Virus record (IMG/VR): IMGVR_UViG_3300046492_000126
Span: 1-30,757 of that record
Reading direction: 5' to 3' (one strand)
Source of the DNA: a virus
DNA length: 30,757 nt
Positions 5,787 through 11,475 of the stretch are shown here, one piece after another (position 1 is the first letter of the stretch; each line of letters starts with the position of its first letter). The notes beneath the pieces were generated by a model. That model saw nothing but the letters and a program-made list of their open reading frames with translations. It searched no databases and was not told the origin of the DNA. Both the position numbers and the translations under genes were made by a program.

Positions 5787-6031
5787 GCCTGATGAAGCGA
5801 TTCGGAATGGACCTTGACGAGCTGGGTGAGAAGGCCGCTAAGGCGGCCTGGCTCGACACTCCCGCGGAACGGCTCCGCGCCCTTACTGCGGTCTTTCAGG
5901 AATGCGGGGAGCGAGCCAACGCATACCACGATTCGATGTTCGCGGCTCGTCAGTTGGTCAAGGGGGCTGTGCTCGACTTCCGCATTGAGCGCACGGAAAT
6001 GAACTGGGACAAGGAGTTTCACGGTGTCTGA
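5783..6031 (+). CDS. small helical unknown protein
   Basis: GTG 5783 overlaps the previous TGA (GTGA). The 82-residue product is almost entirely helical and amphipathic (LGEKAAKAAWLDTPAERLRALTAVF), with no motif or membrane segment. A weak ribosome binding site and the overlap suggest reinitiation. The function is unknown. Confidence 0.65.
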   Translation: MSLMKRFGMDLDELGEKAAKAAWLDTPAERLRALTAVFQECGERANAYHDSMFAARQLVKGAVLDFRIERTEMNWDKEFHGV

Positions 6032-6410
6032 GAAGGTCACGCAGCAGGACACGCACGACCACGTTTTCGGTGTCGGCGCCTACACCTACTCGTGGTGGGA
6101 GGGCCGTGCACGGGCTTGGAAGTGGGCGTGGGACGGCATGGGAGATGTCCCGGACGGCTGGGCGTATGTGCTCAAGGCCGAGAATCCGAGCGCCGAGGGC
6201 TCGGTTGAGCGAGTGGTGAACCACTGGGCGCTGATCGGCGCCATGAACGCCATAGCGCACCCCCACGAGCCGTGGGGAGTGGACGCCGGCCCCGCGGCCA
6301 TGCGGGAGTGCCGGGCCTTCCTGTTCGACCCGGACCAGGCCGACTTTGACGCGAGCACGGCGGATTGCGTGCTCCAGGTCGCTGCGTTCGGTGAAGTCGT
6401 CTACGGCTAA
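6024..6410 (+). CDS. Trp-rich unknown protein, 128 aa
   Basis: GTG 6024 lies inside the end of the previous gene (8-nt overlap). The product is rich in Trp, Ala and His (YSWWEGRARAWKWAWDGMG near residues 22-40). The later part, VNHWALIGAMNAIAHPHEPWG, is followed by an acidic helical C-terminus. No transmembrane segment is clear. No family is recognised. It is the last gene before the fourth GAGTAAG hairpin. Confidence 0.7.
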   Translation: MSEKVTQQDTHDHVFGVGAYTYSWWEGRARAWKWAWDGMGDVPDGWAYVLKAENPSAEGSVERVVNHWALIGAMNAIAHPHEPWGVDAGPAAMRECRAFLFDPDQADFDASTADCVLQVAAFGEVVYG

Positions 6411-6430
6411 CAGCGAGGGGCTTTAGTGAA

Positions 6431-6457
6431 GGCCGGGAAAGAGTAAGTTTCCCGGCC
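6431..6457 (+). terminator. GAGTAAG-loop hairpin, copy 4 (variant stem)
   Basis: The arms GGCCGGGAAA (6431-6440) and TTTCCCGGCC (6448-6457) are perfectly paired around the same loop GAGTAAG (6441-6447), and TTT follows. Compared with copies 1 to 3, four stem positions (5, 7, 8 and 9) differ on the 5' arm, and the pairing partners differ to match. It begins 20 nt after a stop. Confidence 0.8.
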
Positions 6458-6530
6458 TTTGCCACGGACTCTCGCTGAGACCGAAAGTACAACCCGAGGT
6501 CAAAAATGGAACGCACGAAAGGGTTATCAG

Positions 6531-6719
6531 ATGGCTCGCAAGGTGGTTGAGACGATCACGTGCGACGGATGCAAGAAGAAGGGGATCGACGCTCCGGGAA
6601 CCGTGAGCCTGACGATCATGGGCGATCAGTACGACCTGTGCGACGAGCACGGCAACAAGTTCAGGACTCTGCTGGCTGAGGCCCTGGGAGACACCGGCAA
6701 CGCGGCGCTGAGCGCCTAA
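6531..6719 (+). CDS. small protein resembling the Lsr2 N-terminal domain, with CxxC
   Basis: ATG 6531 has GAAAGGG at 6517-6523 (7 nt spacing). The frame is open further upstream but without a ribosome binding site. The 62-residue product begins MARKVVETIT, then has Cys11-x2-Cys14, a segment TVSLTIMGDQYDL, Cys37 and a helix GNKFRTLLAEAL. The order (MA.KV start, TV.x.L..G..Y..DL, then K.R..L) parallels the Lsr2 dimerisation domain, but identity is low and the three Cys (perhaps a zinc site) are extra. Reading it as an Lsr2 N-terminal relative is a hypothesis. A generic zinc-binding small protein is the alternative. It lies 19 nt upstream of the replication ATPase. Confidence 0.65.
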   Translation: MARKVVETITCDGCKKKGIDAPGTVSLTIMGDQYDLCDEHGNKFRTLLAEALGDTGNAALSA

Positions 6720-6738
6720 TCAAGGGGAGGATCAGGAA

Positions 6739-8079
6739 GTGTCGACGTTCGAGCAGATGTCATTTGGGCCTATGGGCGAGGCTGTGAAGGCTGCTATGCC
6801 TACGAGCGAGGCGGACCCCATCGGAGTCTGGGCTGCCGGTCTGGCAATGTATTCCTCAGCAATTAGCCGTACCGTACGACTCGACAACCGCAGGCCGGTC
6901 GTAGTCTGGACTGTGCTTGCCGGCCGCTCGGCCATCGGTCGTAAGGGTTACGCGTACAACACGGCCAATGCCGTGCTCGGCAAGACTCTCGGCGGCTTCA
7001 TGCGCACGCGGAAGCGTGACGGAGTCTCGTCCGGCCCGTCCCTCGTTGACATGCTCTCGAAGATGGAGCTGGATACGGTGGGAGAAGAGGGCGGAATAGA
7101 CGGTCGCACGATCATCGTTGAGGAGGAATGGGCCTCGGTACTCAAGGTCCAGAAGCGGTGCTCCAAGTTCAGCACCCTTTTCCGTACGGCCTGGGATGGA
7201 AAGCCGATCTCGAACAGGACAAAGAAGGACGGATTGCAGTCGGTTGCTCAGCCGCTTCTGGGGTTTCACGCCCACATCACTCCGGGTGAATGGGCGAAGT
7301 ATGTGAGTAGCAGCGAGGCTCTGGGAGGCTCGTACAACAGGCTTTTGCCGGTGCTGGTCGAGCGTTCGAAGATGCTCCCGTACAACAGCAAGCCTGTAGT
7401 CCCGGACACCAAGCCGCTTCAGGCGGCCTTCGAGTGGGCCACCGAGGAAGCCCGCGTCATGCGCTTCACTCAGGAGGCTGGAGAGCGGTACGACGAGATC
7501 CGGGCCATCGTTGAGGATCGCATGGCGGAGATGCCCGAGCTGCTGTCGTCGTACATGGAGCGGGCGGCGGAGCAGGTACAGCGCATCTCGGCTGTCCTGG
7601 CTTCCACGGAGATGACGGAAGAGATCAGCACCGCGGCTGTTGAGGCGGCGTGGGCGTTCGTCTCCTTCTCCATGGCCAGTGTCGAGAAGCTGGTGAAGGA
7701 CGCGGCATCGGACAGCGGTCCGAAGTCCTTGCAGGCGCCTGAGGACATGATCCGCGACGTGCTCAAGCGGTACGGCGGCGAGGCCCAGTCGTCGGCTTTG
7801 CTGCGAGCCCTGTGGGGCCGGATGAACGCGGCCGGCATCAAAGAGACGGTCGAGACCATGGATGACGTGGAGATGGTCAAGGAGAAGTCACCGGGGCGAG
7901 GAGCCCCGAAGACGATCTATCGCCTGACCAGTGAACAGGACCAGGACGAGGACGAGCAGAAGCACGCCAAGCCCACGTTGAAGGTGCTCAACGGGGAGCG
8001 ACTGAGCCAGGCCGCGAAGCCGAAGCGGCAGCCCGCGGCGGCCAACGTGAACCCGTTCATGGCTGCTCTGGACCTGTAG
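6739..8079 (+). CDS. DUF3987-like replication ATPase / helicase-type protein
   Basis: GTG 6739 follows AGGGGAGGATCAGGAA. The 446 residues match the pattern of actinobacterial DUF3987-type proteins (primase- or helicase-associated P-loop ATPases): an N-terminal EADPIGV region near 24-30, a P-loop-like GRSAIGRKG (62-70), a Walker B-like IIVEEEW (125-131), WDGKPISNRTK (152-162), HITPGEW (179-185) and GGSYNRLLPVLVERS (196-210), whose Arg may act as an arginine finger. Residues about 335-400 look like a winged helix (MIRDVLKRYGGEAQSSALLRAL). No primase-polymerase domain is fused to it. The likely role is phage DNA replication initiation or unwinding. The family assignment is from remembered motif patterns. 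Confidence 0.75.
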   Translation: MSTFEQMSFGPMGEAVKAAMPTSEADPIGVWAAGLAMYSSAISRTVRLDNRRPVVVWTVLAGRSAIGRKGYAYNTANAVLGKTLGGFMRTRKRDGVSSGPSLVDMLSKMELDTVGEEGGIDGRTIIVEEEWASVLKVQKRCSKFSTLFRTAWDGKPISNRTKKDGLQSVAQPLLGFHAHITPGEWAKYVSSSEALGGSYNRLLPVLVERSKMLPYNSKPVVPDTKPLQAAFEWATEEARVMRFTQEAGERYDEIRAIVEDRMAEMPELLSSYMERAAEQVQRISAVLASTEMTEEISTAAVEAAWAFVSFSMASVEKLVKDAASDSGPKSLQAPEDMIRDVLKRYGGEAQSSALLRALWGRMNAAGIKETVETMDDVEMVKEKSPGRGAPKTIYRLTSEQDQDEDEQKHAKPTLKVLNGERLSQAAKPKRQPAAANVNPFMAALDL

Positions 8080-8087
8080 GAAGGGAT

Positions 8088-8309
8088 ATGGGCAAGTGCA
8101 ACAAGGGGCTGTTCGTTCGCCCCTCCAAGAGAGTCGAAGAGATCTTTTCGCACGGCTCCCACGACGAGGCTTGGGGAGTCGTTGAAGAGTGGGCAGAAAA
8201 GATCAAGAAGCTTGGTATTGCTGATCGGTTCGGCGTGCACATGGCACGAAATGACCGAGGCTCGTTCGACGTGTTCCTGACCGACCGTTCTATCCCCACG
8301 ACTACCTGA
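8088..8309 (+). CDS. small unknown protein, 73 aa
   Basis: ATG 8088 follows GGAAGGGAT, 8 nt after the ATPase stop. The product is a small alpha/beta protein (VEEIFSHGSHDEAWGVVEEWAEKIKKLG, then FGVHMARNDRGSFDVFLTD) with no membrane segment and a single Cys. It lies between the replication ATPase and the 293-aa protein, so a replication accessory role is possible from context only. Confidence 0.65.
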   Translation: MGKCNKGLFVRPSKRVEEIFSHGSHDEAWGVVEEWAEKIKKLGIADRFGVHMARNDRGSFDVFLTDRSIPTTT

Positions 8310-8320
8310 AAGGTACCGCC

Positions 8321-9202
8321 ATGCCTGAGACCATCACGCTTCCTGTGCCCGGACAGATTCGCCGGCACGTCATCAAGAACCTCGAACCGACGACCAAGGG
8401 TGAGAGGGACCTCAAGGCCGCCAGCATCGCCGGCCACAAGGAGCTGGTAGCGCAGGAGAGGAACAGCCTCAACACGATCGATCTCCACCTGACCAATGAG
8501 GCCCTGGGGGTGGCGCTCGACATCGCCCGTGGCTGGCTCGACAGCGACAACGGCAACAACGTCATGGCGGGGAAGTCGATGCTCAAGTTCGAACTGGAGT
8601 ACGAGCCGGATGACCCGCGAGAGATCCGGCACGCAATCAAGATGCCCAAGAGCCTGTCGGGGCAGTTCTCCGGTGAGTACGGCTACGACCCGAAGAGGTG
8701 GCTGAAGGAAGACAACGTTGTCCGCTTCGATCTGGACTGCATGAGTTGGACGGGAACCGGGGCGTCGGGTCGCGTCCGCGCCGAAACCCTCGGGTGGTTC
8801 CTGGGGAGGATGGGCAGGCTCACCGATCACCCTCACCCGGCCGTGCAGCGGGCAGCGAAGAAGTTCGTCAGCACCTACACCGAGCCGTACGCCAAGACTC
8901 AGCGGCTCATCGCCGGATACGTGGAGATCGAGGACCAGGACCAGGCCCCCGAGCCTGAGACGGAGATCCTGACGGCCGACGACTTCCAGGCCGCTATTCG
9001 CGGCCGTGGTCCCGAACTGGTGGACGACGAGCCCGACGAGGGTCAGGCCCCTGAGCCCGCGGCCGTCGAGGAGACGGCGCCGCCCGAGAACGGATACGAA
9101 GTGCCGGCCAACTTCCTGGAGCTGGCTGAGGAGGGCAACACCGTCGCCGCTAAGAAGTACTGGAAGCGGCGTTGCGAGGAGTACCGGAGGACTGGCAAGT
9201 GA
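8321..9202 (+). CDS. unknown protein, 293 aa, with acidic linker
   Basis: ATG 8321 has GAAAGGT upstream. Residues 1-200 look like one soluble domain (LTNEALGVALDIARGWL, ARGWLDSDNGNNVMAG, FDLDCMSWTGTGASGR). Residues about 205-265 form an acidic, Pro/Glu-rich disordered linker (EDQDQAPEPETEI, DDEPDEGQAPEP). The last 28 residues are a short basic helical end (NTVAAKKYWKRRCEEYRRTGK). A globular domain with an acidic tail and a conserved-looking tip is reminiscent of single-strand-binding or recombination accessory proteins, but no such fold can be claimed from this sequence. A terminator follows 32 nt after its stop. Confidence 0.75.
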   Translation: MPETITLPVPGQIRRHVIKNLEPTTKGERDLKAASIAGHKELVAQERNSLNTIDLHLTNEALGVALDIARGWLDSDNGNNVMAGKSMLKFELEYEPDDPREIRHAIKMPKSLSGQFSGEYGYDPKRWLKEDNVVRFDLDCMSWTGTGASGRVRAETLGWFLGRMGRLTDHPHPAVQRAAKKFVSTYTEPYAKTQRLIAGYVEIEDQDQAPEPETEILTADDFQAAIRGRGPELVDDEPDEGQAPEPAAVEETAPPENGYEVPANFLELAEEGNTVAAKKYWKRRCEEYRRTGK

Positions 9203-9233
9203 ATCCAAGCGAGATGCCTCAACAGAGACGAAT

Positions 9234-9256
9234 GCGCCCCGTGCAAGGGCGCTTTT
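9234..9256 (+). terminator. rho-independent terminator after the 293-aa gene
   Basis: The arms GCGCCC (9234-9239) and GGGCGC (9247-9252) enclose a seven-base loop and are followed by TTTTCTTCTCT. This is the most classical terminator of the plus-strand arm and marks the end of the ATPase block. Its loop (CGTGCAA) is unrelated to GAGTAAG. Confidence 0.7.
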
Positions 9257-9313
9257 CTTCTCTCACCCGCAAGTGGCAGAATCTCAGCAACACACAATCC
9301 TGGGAGGAAGCCA

Positions 9314-9529
9314 GTGGCAACGGTACTGCGGCCGAGAGATCTGAATCCTTCAGCCAGCATGGCCGAGTTCGAGTTCTGGAAGTGCCGGCAGTGCGGAGCT
9401 GAGCCCTTGGGCCTGTTCGAGGACGAGCGAGGCAGGTACCACTACCGCCACGACGATCCTGACGGGCTGGACCCGCACACGGACATCATCCCTCTCGGAT
9501 ACGTGGACGGCATACTCACGAGATTCTGA
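9314..9529 (+). CDS. small unknown protein with CxxC
   Basis: GTG 9314 is preceded by GGGAGGAAGCCA, an excellent ribosome binding site. An ATG at 9359 is an alternative without one. The 71-residue product carries a single CxxC knuckle (FWKCRQCGAEPLG) followed by an acidic and His-rich stretch (YHYRHDDPDGLDPHTD). This could form a zinc site with two Cys and two His. No family is recognised. The fifth GAGTAAG hairpin begins 10 nt after the stop. Confidence 0.65.
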   Translation: MATVLRPRDLNPSASMAEFEFWKCRQCGAEPLGLFEDERGRYHYRHDDPDGLDPHTDIIPLGYVDGILTRF

Positions 9530-9539
9530 ATTAACGAGA

Positions 9540-9574
9540 AACGGCCCAGGGCAGAGTAAGTGCCCTGGGCCGTT
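9540..9574 (+). terminator. GAGTAAG-loop hairpin, copy 5 (longest, variant stem)
   Basis: A perfect 14-bp stem (9540-9553 with 9561-9574) closes the loop GAGTAAG at 9554-9560. The stem next to the loop reads CCCAGGGCA paired with TGCCCTGGG, different from the other four copies yet fully complementary. It starts 10 nt after a stop. Only TT belongs to the T side and CTCTTG follows, so as a simple terminator it is weak. Confidence 0.8.
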
Positions 9575-9615
9575 CTCTTGTCATCGTACAGGCGGATCGC
9601 TCAAGACTGAATACG

Positions 9616-9647
9616 GGCCCCCGGACGCATGCCGGCCGGGGGCCTTT
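9616..9647 (+). terminator. GC-rich terminator-like hairpin in the leader of the next gene
   Basis: The arms GGCCCCCGG (9616-9624) and CCGGGGGCC (9636-9644) enclose an 11-nt loop and are followed by TTT, then GCCATGCCC. It lies 41 nt downstream of copy 5 and 97 nt before the next start, so it belongs to the untranslated leader of the membrane-protein gene or ends transcripts that pass copy 5. Confidence 0.6.
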
Positions 9648-9670
9648 GCCATGCCCGAAAGGGGGGCCGA

Positions 9671-9707
9671 GTGGCGAGAGCGCCACCAGGTCGGACCGCA
9701 TCCGACC
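9671..9707 (+). promoter_or_regulatory. two tandem small hairpins in the leader
   Basis: GTGGCG and CGCCAC (9671-9676, 9681-9686) pair around AGAG. GGTCGGA and TCCGACC (9689-9695, 9701-9707) pair around CCGCA. They are separated by two bases and lie 37 nt before the start at 9744. Together with two larger hairpins upstream they make a leader of four stems. They could be RNA structures or dyad operators. Confidence 0.45.
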
Positions 9708-9743
9708 AAGATCAAAAAACTCGAGTATGGAGACAGAGACATC

Positions 9744-10223
9744 ATGAGCAAGGGCAAGTGGATCGCTGGCGGAATCGTCGCCCTGGTAGTCATCGGCGCT
9801 GCGTCTGGCGGTAACGACGGCTCCTCCAAGCCGAAGGCGGACAACCCCGCGGTGGTCGAGTCGGTGACGCCGAAGACGGCCGACAAGTCGAAGGCCGCCC
9901 CCAAGGCCAAGCCGAAGGCGGCCCCGAAGTCGGTCGAGCAGCAGCTCATCGACTACGTGACCAAGCACGGCACTCCGACCGAGGCCGCGGCGGTCAAGCA
10001 CGTCACGAAGATCCAGGGTGGGGACGAGAACAACAACATCTTGGACACGGCTGACGTCTACACGGACTACTCGGGCGGCATGTTCGGGTCGCACGCCAAC
10101 GACGGCAAGCTGATCGCTTCCGCGTTCGCCGACTGGCAGAAGAGCCGTGGTCAGGCGAGTGAGAACGGCTTGGTGACGGTGTACGACAAGAACGCCGAGA
10201 TCCTGTCCAACGGGCAGTTCTAA
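9744..10223 (+). CDS. membrane-anchored, probably surface-exposed protein
   Basis: The start is placed at ATG 9744 because GGAG lies at 9729-9732 and because the N-terminus then reads as a membrane anchor. The frame is open to 9651 but would include the leader hairpins. In the 159 residues, 6-21 are hydrophobic (WIAGGIVALVVIGAA) with a basic MSKGK in front, which predicts N-in/C-out. Residues 22-62 are a Lys/Ala/Pro-rich flexible linker, and 63-159 are a soluble domain (VEQQLIDYVTKHG, VTKIQGGDENNN, ADWQKSRGQ). No catalytic motif is seen. An exported anchored protein in the early arm could act in superinfection exclusion or envelope modification, which is inferred from topology. Confidence 0.7.
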   Translation: MSKGKWIAGGIVALVVIGAASGGNDGSSKPKADNPAVVESVTPKTADKSKAAPKAKPKAAPKSVEQQLIDYVTKHGTPTEAAAVKHVTKIQGGDENNNILDTADVYTDYSGGMFGSHANDGKLIASAFADWQKSRGQASENGLVTVYDKNAEILSNGQF

Positions 10224-10232
10224 CCCGCAGGT

Positions 10233-10266
10233 GAGGGCGGGGGTCGTCATGCGGCCCCCGCTTTTC
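10233..10266 (+). terminator. rho-independent terminator
   Basis: The arms GCGGGGGTC and GGCCCCCGC, just downstream of the stop at 10223, pair over 9 positions with one G-T pair, enclose a short loop and are followed by CTTTTCCTTC. This separates the two membrane-protein genes and implies a separate promoter or read-through for the second. Confidence 0.65.
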
Positions 10267-10325
10267 CTTCACTGATCAACCACATATGATCACGCGACGC
10301 ATGAACCTGTGGGGGGTACATCTAT

Positions 10326-10634
10326 ATGACGCGAACGATCGTCGATCGCTACGGCTGGCCGAAGGTGCTCGTCGTTTCCTTGCTCGTCGGCTGCCTGATT
10401 GGCTTCATCAAGGTGCAGCTGAGCGGTAGCGATGGACCGCCATCCTGTGCGAAGAGCTACGTCGGCACGTATGACGGGCCGGGGGGCGACGCGTTGGGCG
10501 AGTATGACAACAAGCTGGTGGAGTGTGACCACGCAGTCGAGAAGTGGTGCGCGGAGAACCACCCGGAGGACCCGGACGGTTGCTCGAACAACGTCGAGAT
10601 CGACGGAGACGCCCGCAACGTGGGGAAGAATTAG
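10326..10634 (+). CDS. small membrane-anchored protein with cysteine-containing outer domain
   Basis: ATG 10326 is preceded by GGGGGG about 10 nt upstream. The 102-residue product has a hydrophobic segment at about 13-30 (KVLVVSLLVGCLIGFIKV) with basic residues before it, so an N-in/C-out anchor is expected. The outer part of about 70 residues is acidic and contains Cys41, Cys67, Cys75 and Cys86, which could form two disulfide bonds. No family is recognised. A hydrophilic C-terminal domain outside the membrane also fits exclusion or lysis-associated proteins, but neither is shown. Confidence 0.7.
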   Translation: MTRTIVDRYGWPKVLVVSLLVGCLIGFIKVQLSGSDGPPSCAKSYVGTYDGPGGDALGEYDNKLVECDHAVEKWCAENHPEDPDGCSNNVEIDGDARNVGKN

Positions 10635-10639
10635 GCGAG

Positions 10640-10810
10640 ATGAAGAACTTCAAGATCGAGTGGGACGGACCGGACGGTACGCGGGTCCGGTCTGTGGTGT
10701 CATACAGCGAGGGTGCGGCCGAGGGTCGCGCGGAGGAGCTGAGGGCCGAGAAGAAGAACGTCACCGTGGTTGAGGTGCCGATCTTCGAGAAGCGGCGGGG
10801 GGAGAGCTGA
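10640..10810 (+). CDS. small unknown protein, 56 aa
   Basis: ATG 10640 lies 5 nt after the upstream TAG. The frame is open further upstream but overlaps the previous gene heavily. The product (MKNFKIEWDGPDGTRVRS...) reads as strand-strand-helix-strand with a basic-acidic mix and the end KKNVTVVEVPIFEKRRG, like a tiny ferredoxin-like or single-sheet domain. Its TGA overlaps the next ATG by one base (TGATG), so it is coupled to the gene at 10810. Confidence 0.6.
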   Translation: MKNFKIEWDGPDGTRVRSVVSYSEGAAEGRAEELRAEKKNVTVVEVPIFEKRRGES

Positions 10811-11067
10811 TGGGCGCAAAGCAGGAACTTGAGAAGACCGCCCTGGAGTTGCTGGGCAAGGGTCTGGGCGCGTTGCTCAAGACTGCTGAGGATTACTCCT
10901 TCGTGAACGAGAAGGGGGCTATTCGAGCAGCGGCCACCTTCAACATCATCCCTGACCACCCGTTCCGGGTGGAGTTCGCGAAGGGTCCTACGGGCGTCAC
11001 CCTGAAATTCCCTAAGGTCAAGGTTGTCCCAGGTCAGGCGAAGAGGAAGTCTCCTCGGACTCGCTGA
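10810..11067 (+). CDS. small unknown protein, 85 aa, last gene of the plus-strand arm
   Basis: ATG 10810 has GGGGGGAGAG upstream and overlaps the previous stop. The first 25 residues form an amphipathic helix (KQELEKTALELLGKGLGALLKTAED), followed by a beta-rich middle and a basic tail (KVKVVPGQAKRKSPRTR). No family is recognised. It ends 18 nt before the convergent terminator. Confidence 0.65.
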   Translation: MGAKQELEKTALELLGKGLGALLKTAEDYSFVNEKGAIRAAATFNIIPDHPFRVEFAKGPTGVTLKFPKVKVVPGQAKRKSPRTR

Positions 11068-11085
11068 GGCGTGAAACAAAGAAAG

Positions 11086-11111
11086 GCCCCCCGGCCACAC
11101 GGCCGGGGGGC
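11086..11111. terminator. bidirectional terminator between the convergent arms
   Basis: A perfect 11-bp stem (arms GCCCCCCGGCC at 11086-11096 and GGCCGGGGGGC at 11101-11111) encloses ACAC. On the minus strand the stem is followed by CTTTCTTTGTTTC, a good T-rich tract. On the plus strand it is followed by AGTTCTTATTCTC. It lies exactly between the end of the plus-strand arm (11067) and the end of the minus-strand structural operon (11150). A smaller stem (GAGGTAGA with TCTACCTC, 11132-11151) overlaps the holin stop. Confidence 0.8.
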
Positions 11112-11149
11112 AGTTCTTATTCTCTCAACCCGAGGTAGACCCCTCTACC

Positions 11150-11458
11150 TCAGACCTGGGGGGCCGGCACCTCAGCGGGTGCCGGCTCGGCAGGAGCAGC
11201 TACCTCAGTAGCAACGGCCTTCTCCTGAAGCTTCTCGATCTCCGCAAGAGCCAGCTGGCCCGCTTCGGCCAGAGCCCACGCGGTGGCCGCCTTCGCGTCC
11301 TGCTTCCGCTGAGCGACCTCACCGAGGCCGAGCAGAGCAGCGACACAGCCAACGAGGGCTTCCCACGGGACGCCCGGCCAGCGGGCGACGAGGACGGGCG
11401 CCAGGGCGCCGACTAGACCGATCAGACGTACCGCGTGCTTGGCAAGGAAGTTCTTCAT
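11150..11458 (-). CDS. putative holin, two membrane segments
   Basis: ATG at 11458 is preceded on the minus strand by GAGGAGTCGAA. The 102-residue product has two hydrophobic segments, about 10-27 (VRLIGLVGALAPVLVARW) and 31-47 (WEALVGCVAALLGLGEV), separated by a short turn. A helical, Ala/Glu-rich cytoplasmic-type tail with a Pro/Ala-rich end (APAEPAPAEVPAPQV) follows. Size, topology and position directly after the endolysin match phage holins, which form the membrane lesion that lets the endolysin reach peptidoglycan. A pinholin or a generic membrane protein cannot be excluded. It is the last gene of the structural-lysis operon. Confidence 0.7.
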   Translation of the reverse strand: MKNFLAKHAVRLIGLVGALAPVLVARWPGVPWEALVGCVAALLGLGEVAQRKQDAKAATAWALAEAGQLALAEIEKLQEKAVATEVAAPAEPAPAEVPAPQV

Positions 11459-11475
11459 TTCGACTCCTCAGAGGG

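Noticed and set aside
8053-8079. C-terminal NPFMAALDL of the ATPase as a sliding-clamp-binding peptide
   Set aside because: It lacks the Gln and final Phe of the QL(S/D)LF consensus. The resemblance is too slight.
9199-9402. GTG frame starting at the end of the 293-aa gene
   Set aside because: It runs through a clear rho-independent terminator (9234-9256) and overlaps the better-supported gene at 9314 in another frame.
9651-9743. Upstream ATG extension of the membrane-anchored protein
   Set aside because: It lacks a ribosome binding site, would translate the leader hairpins, and would bury the membrane anchor 31 residues from the N-terminus.
10285-10290. TATGAT as a -10 box upstream of the gene at 10326
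   Set aside because: No recognisable -35 sequence at suitable spacing, so a promoter cannot be supported from sequence alone.
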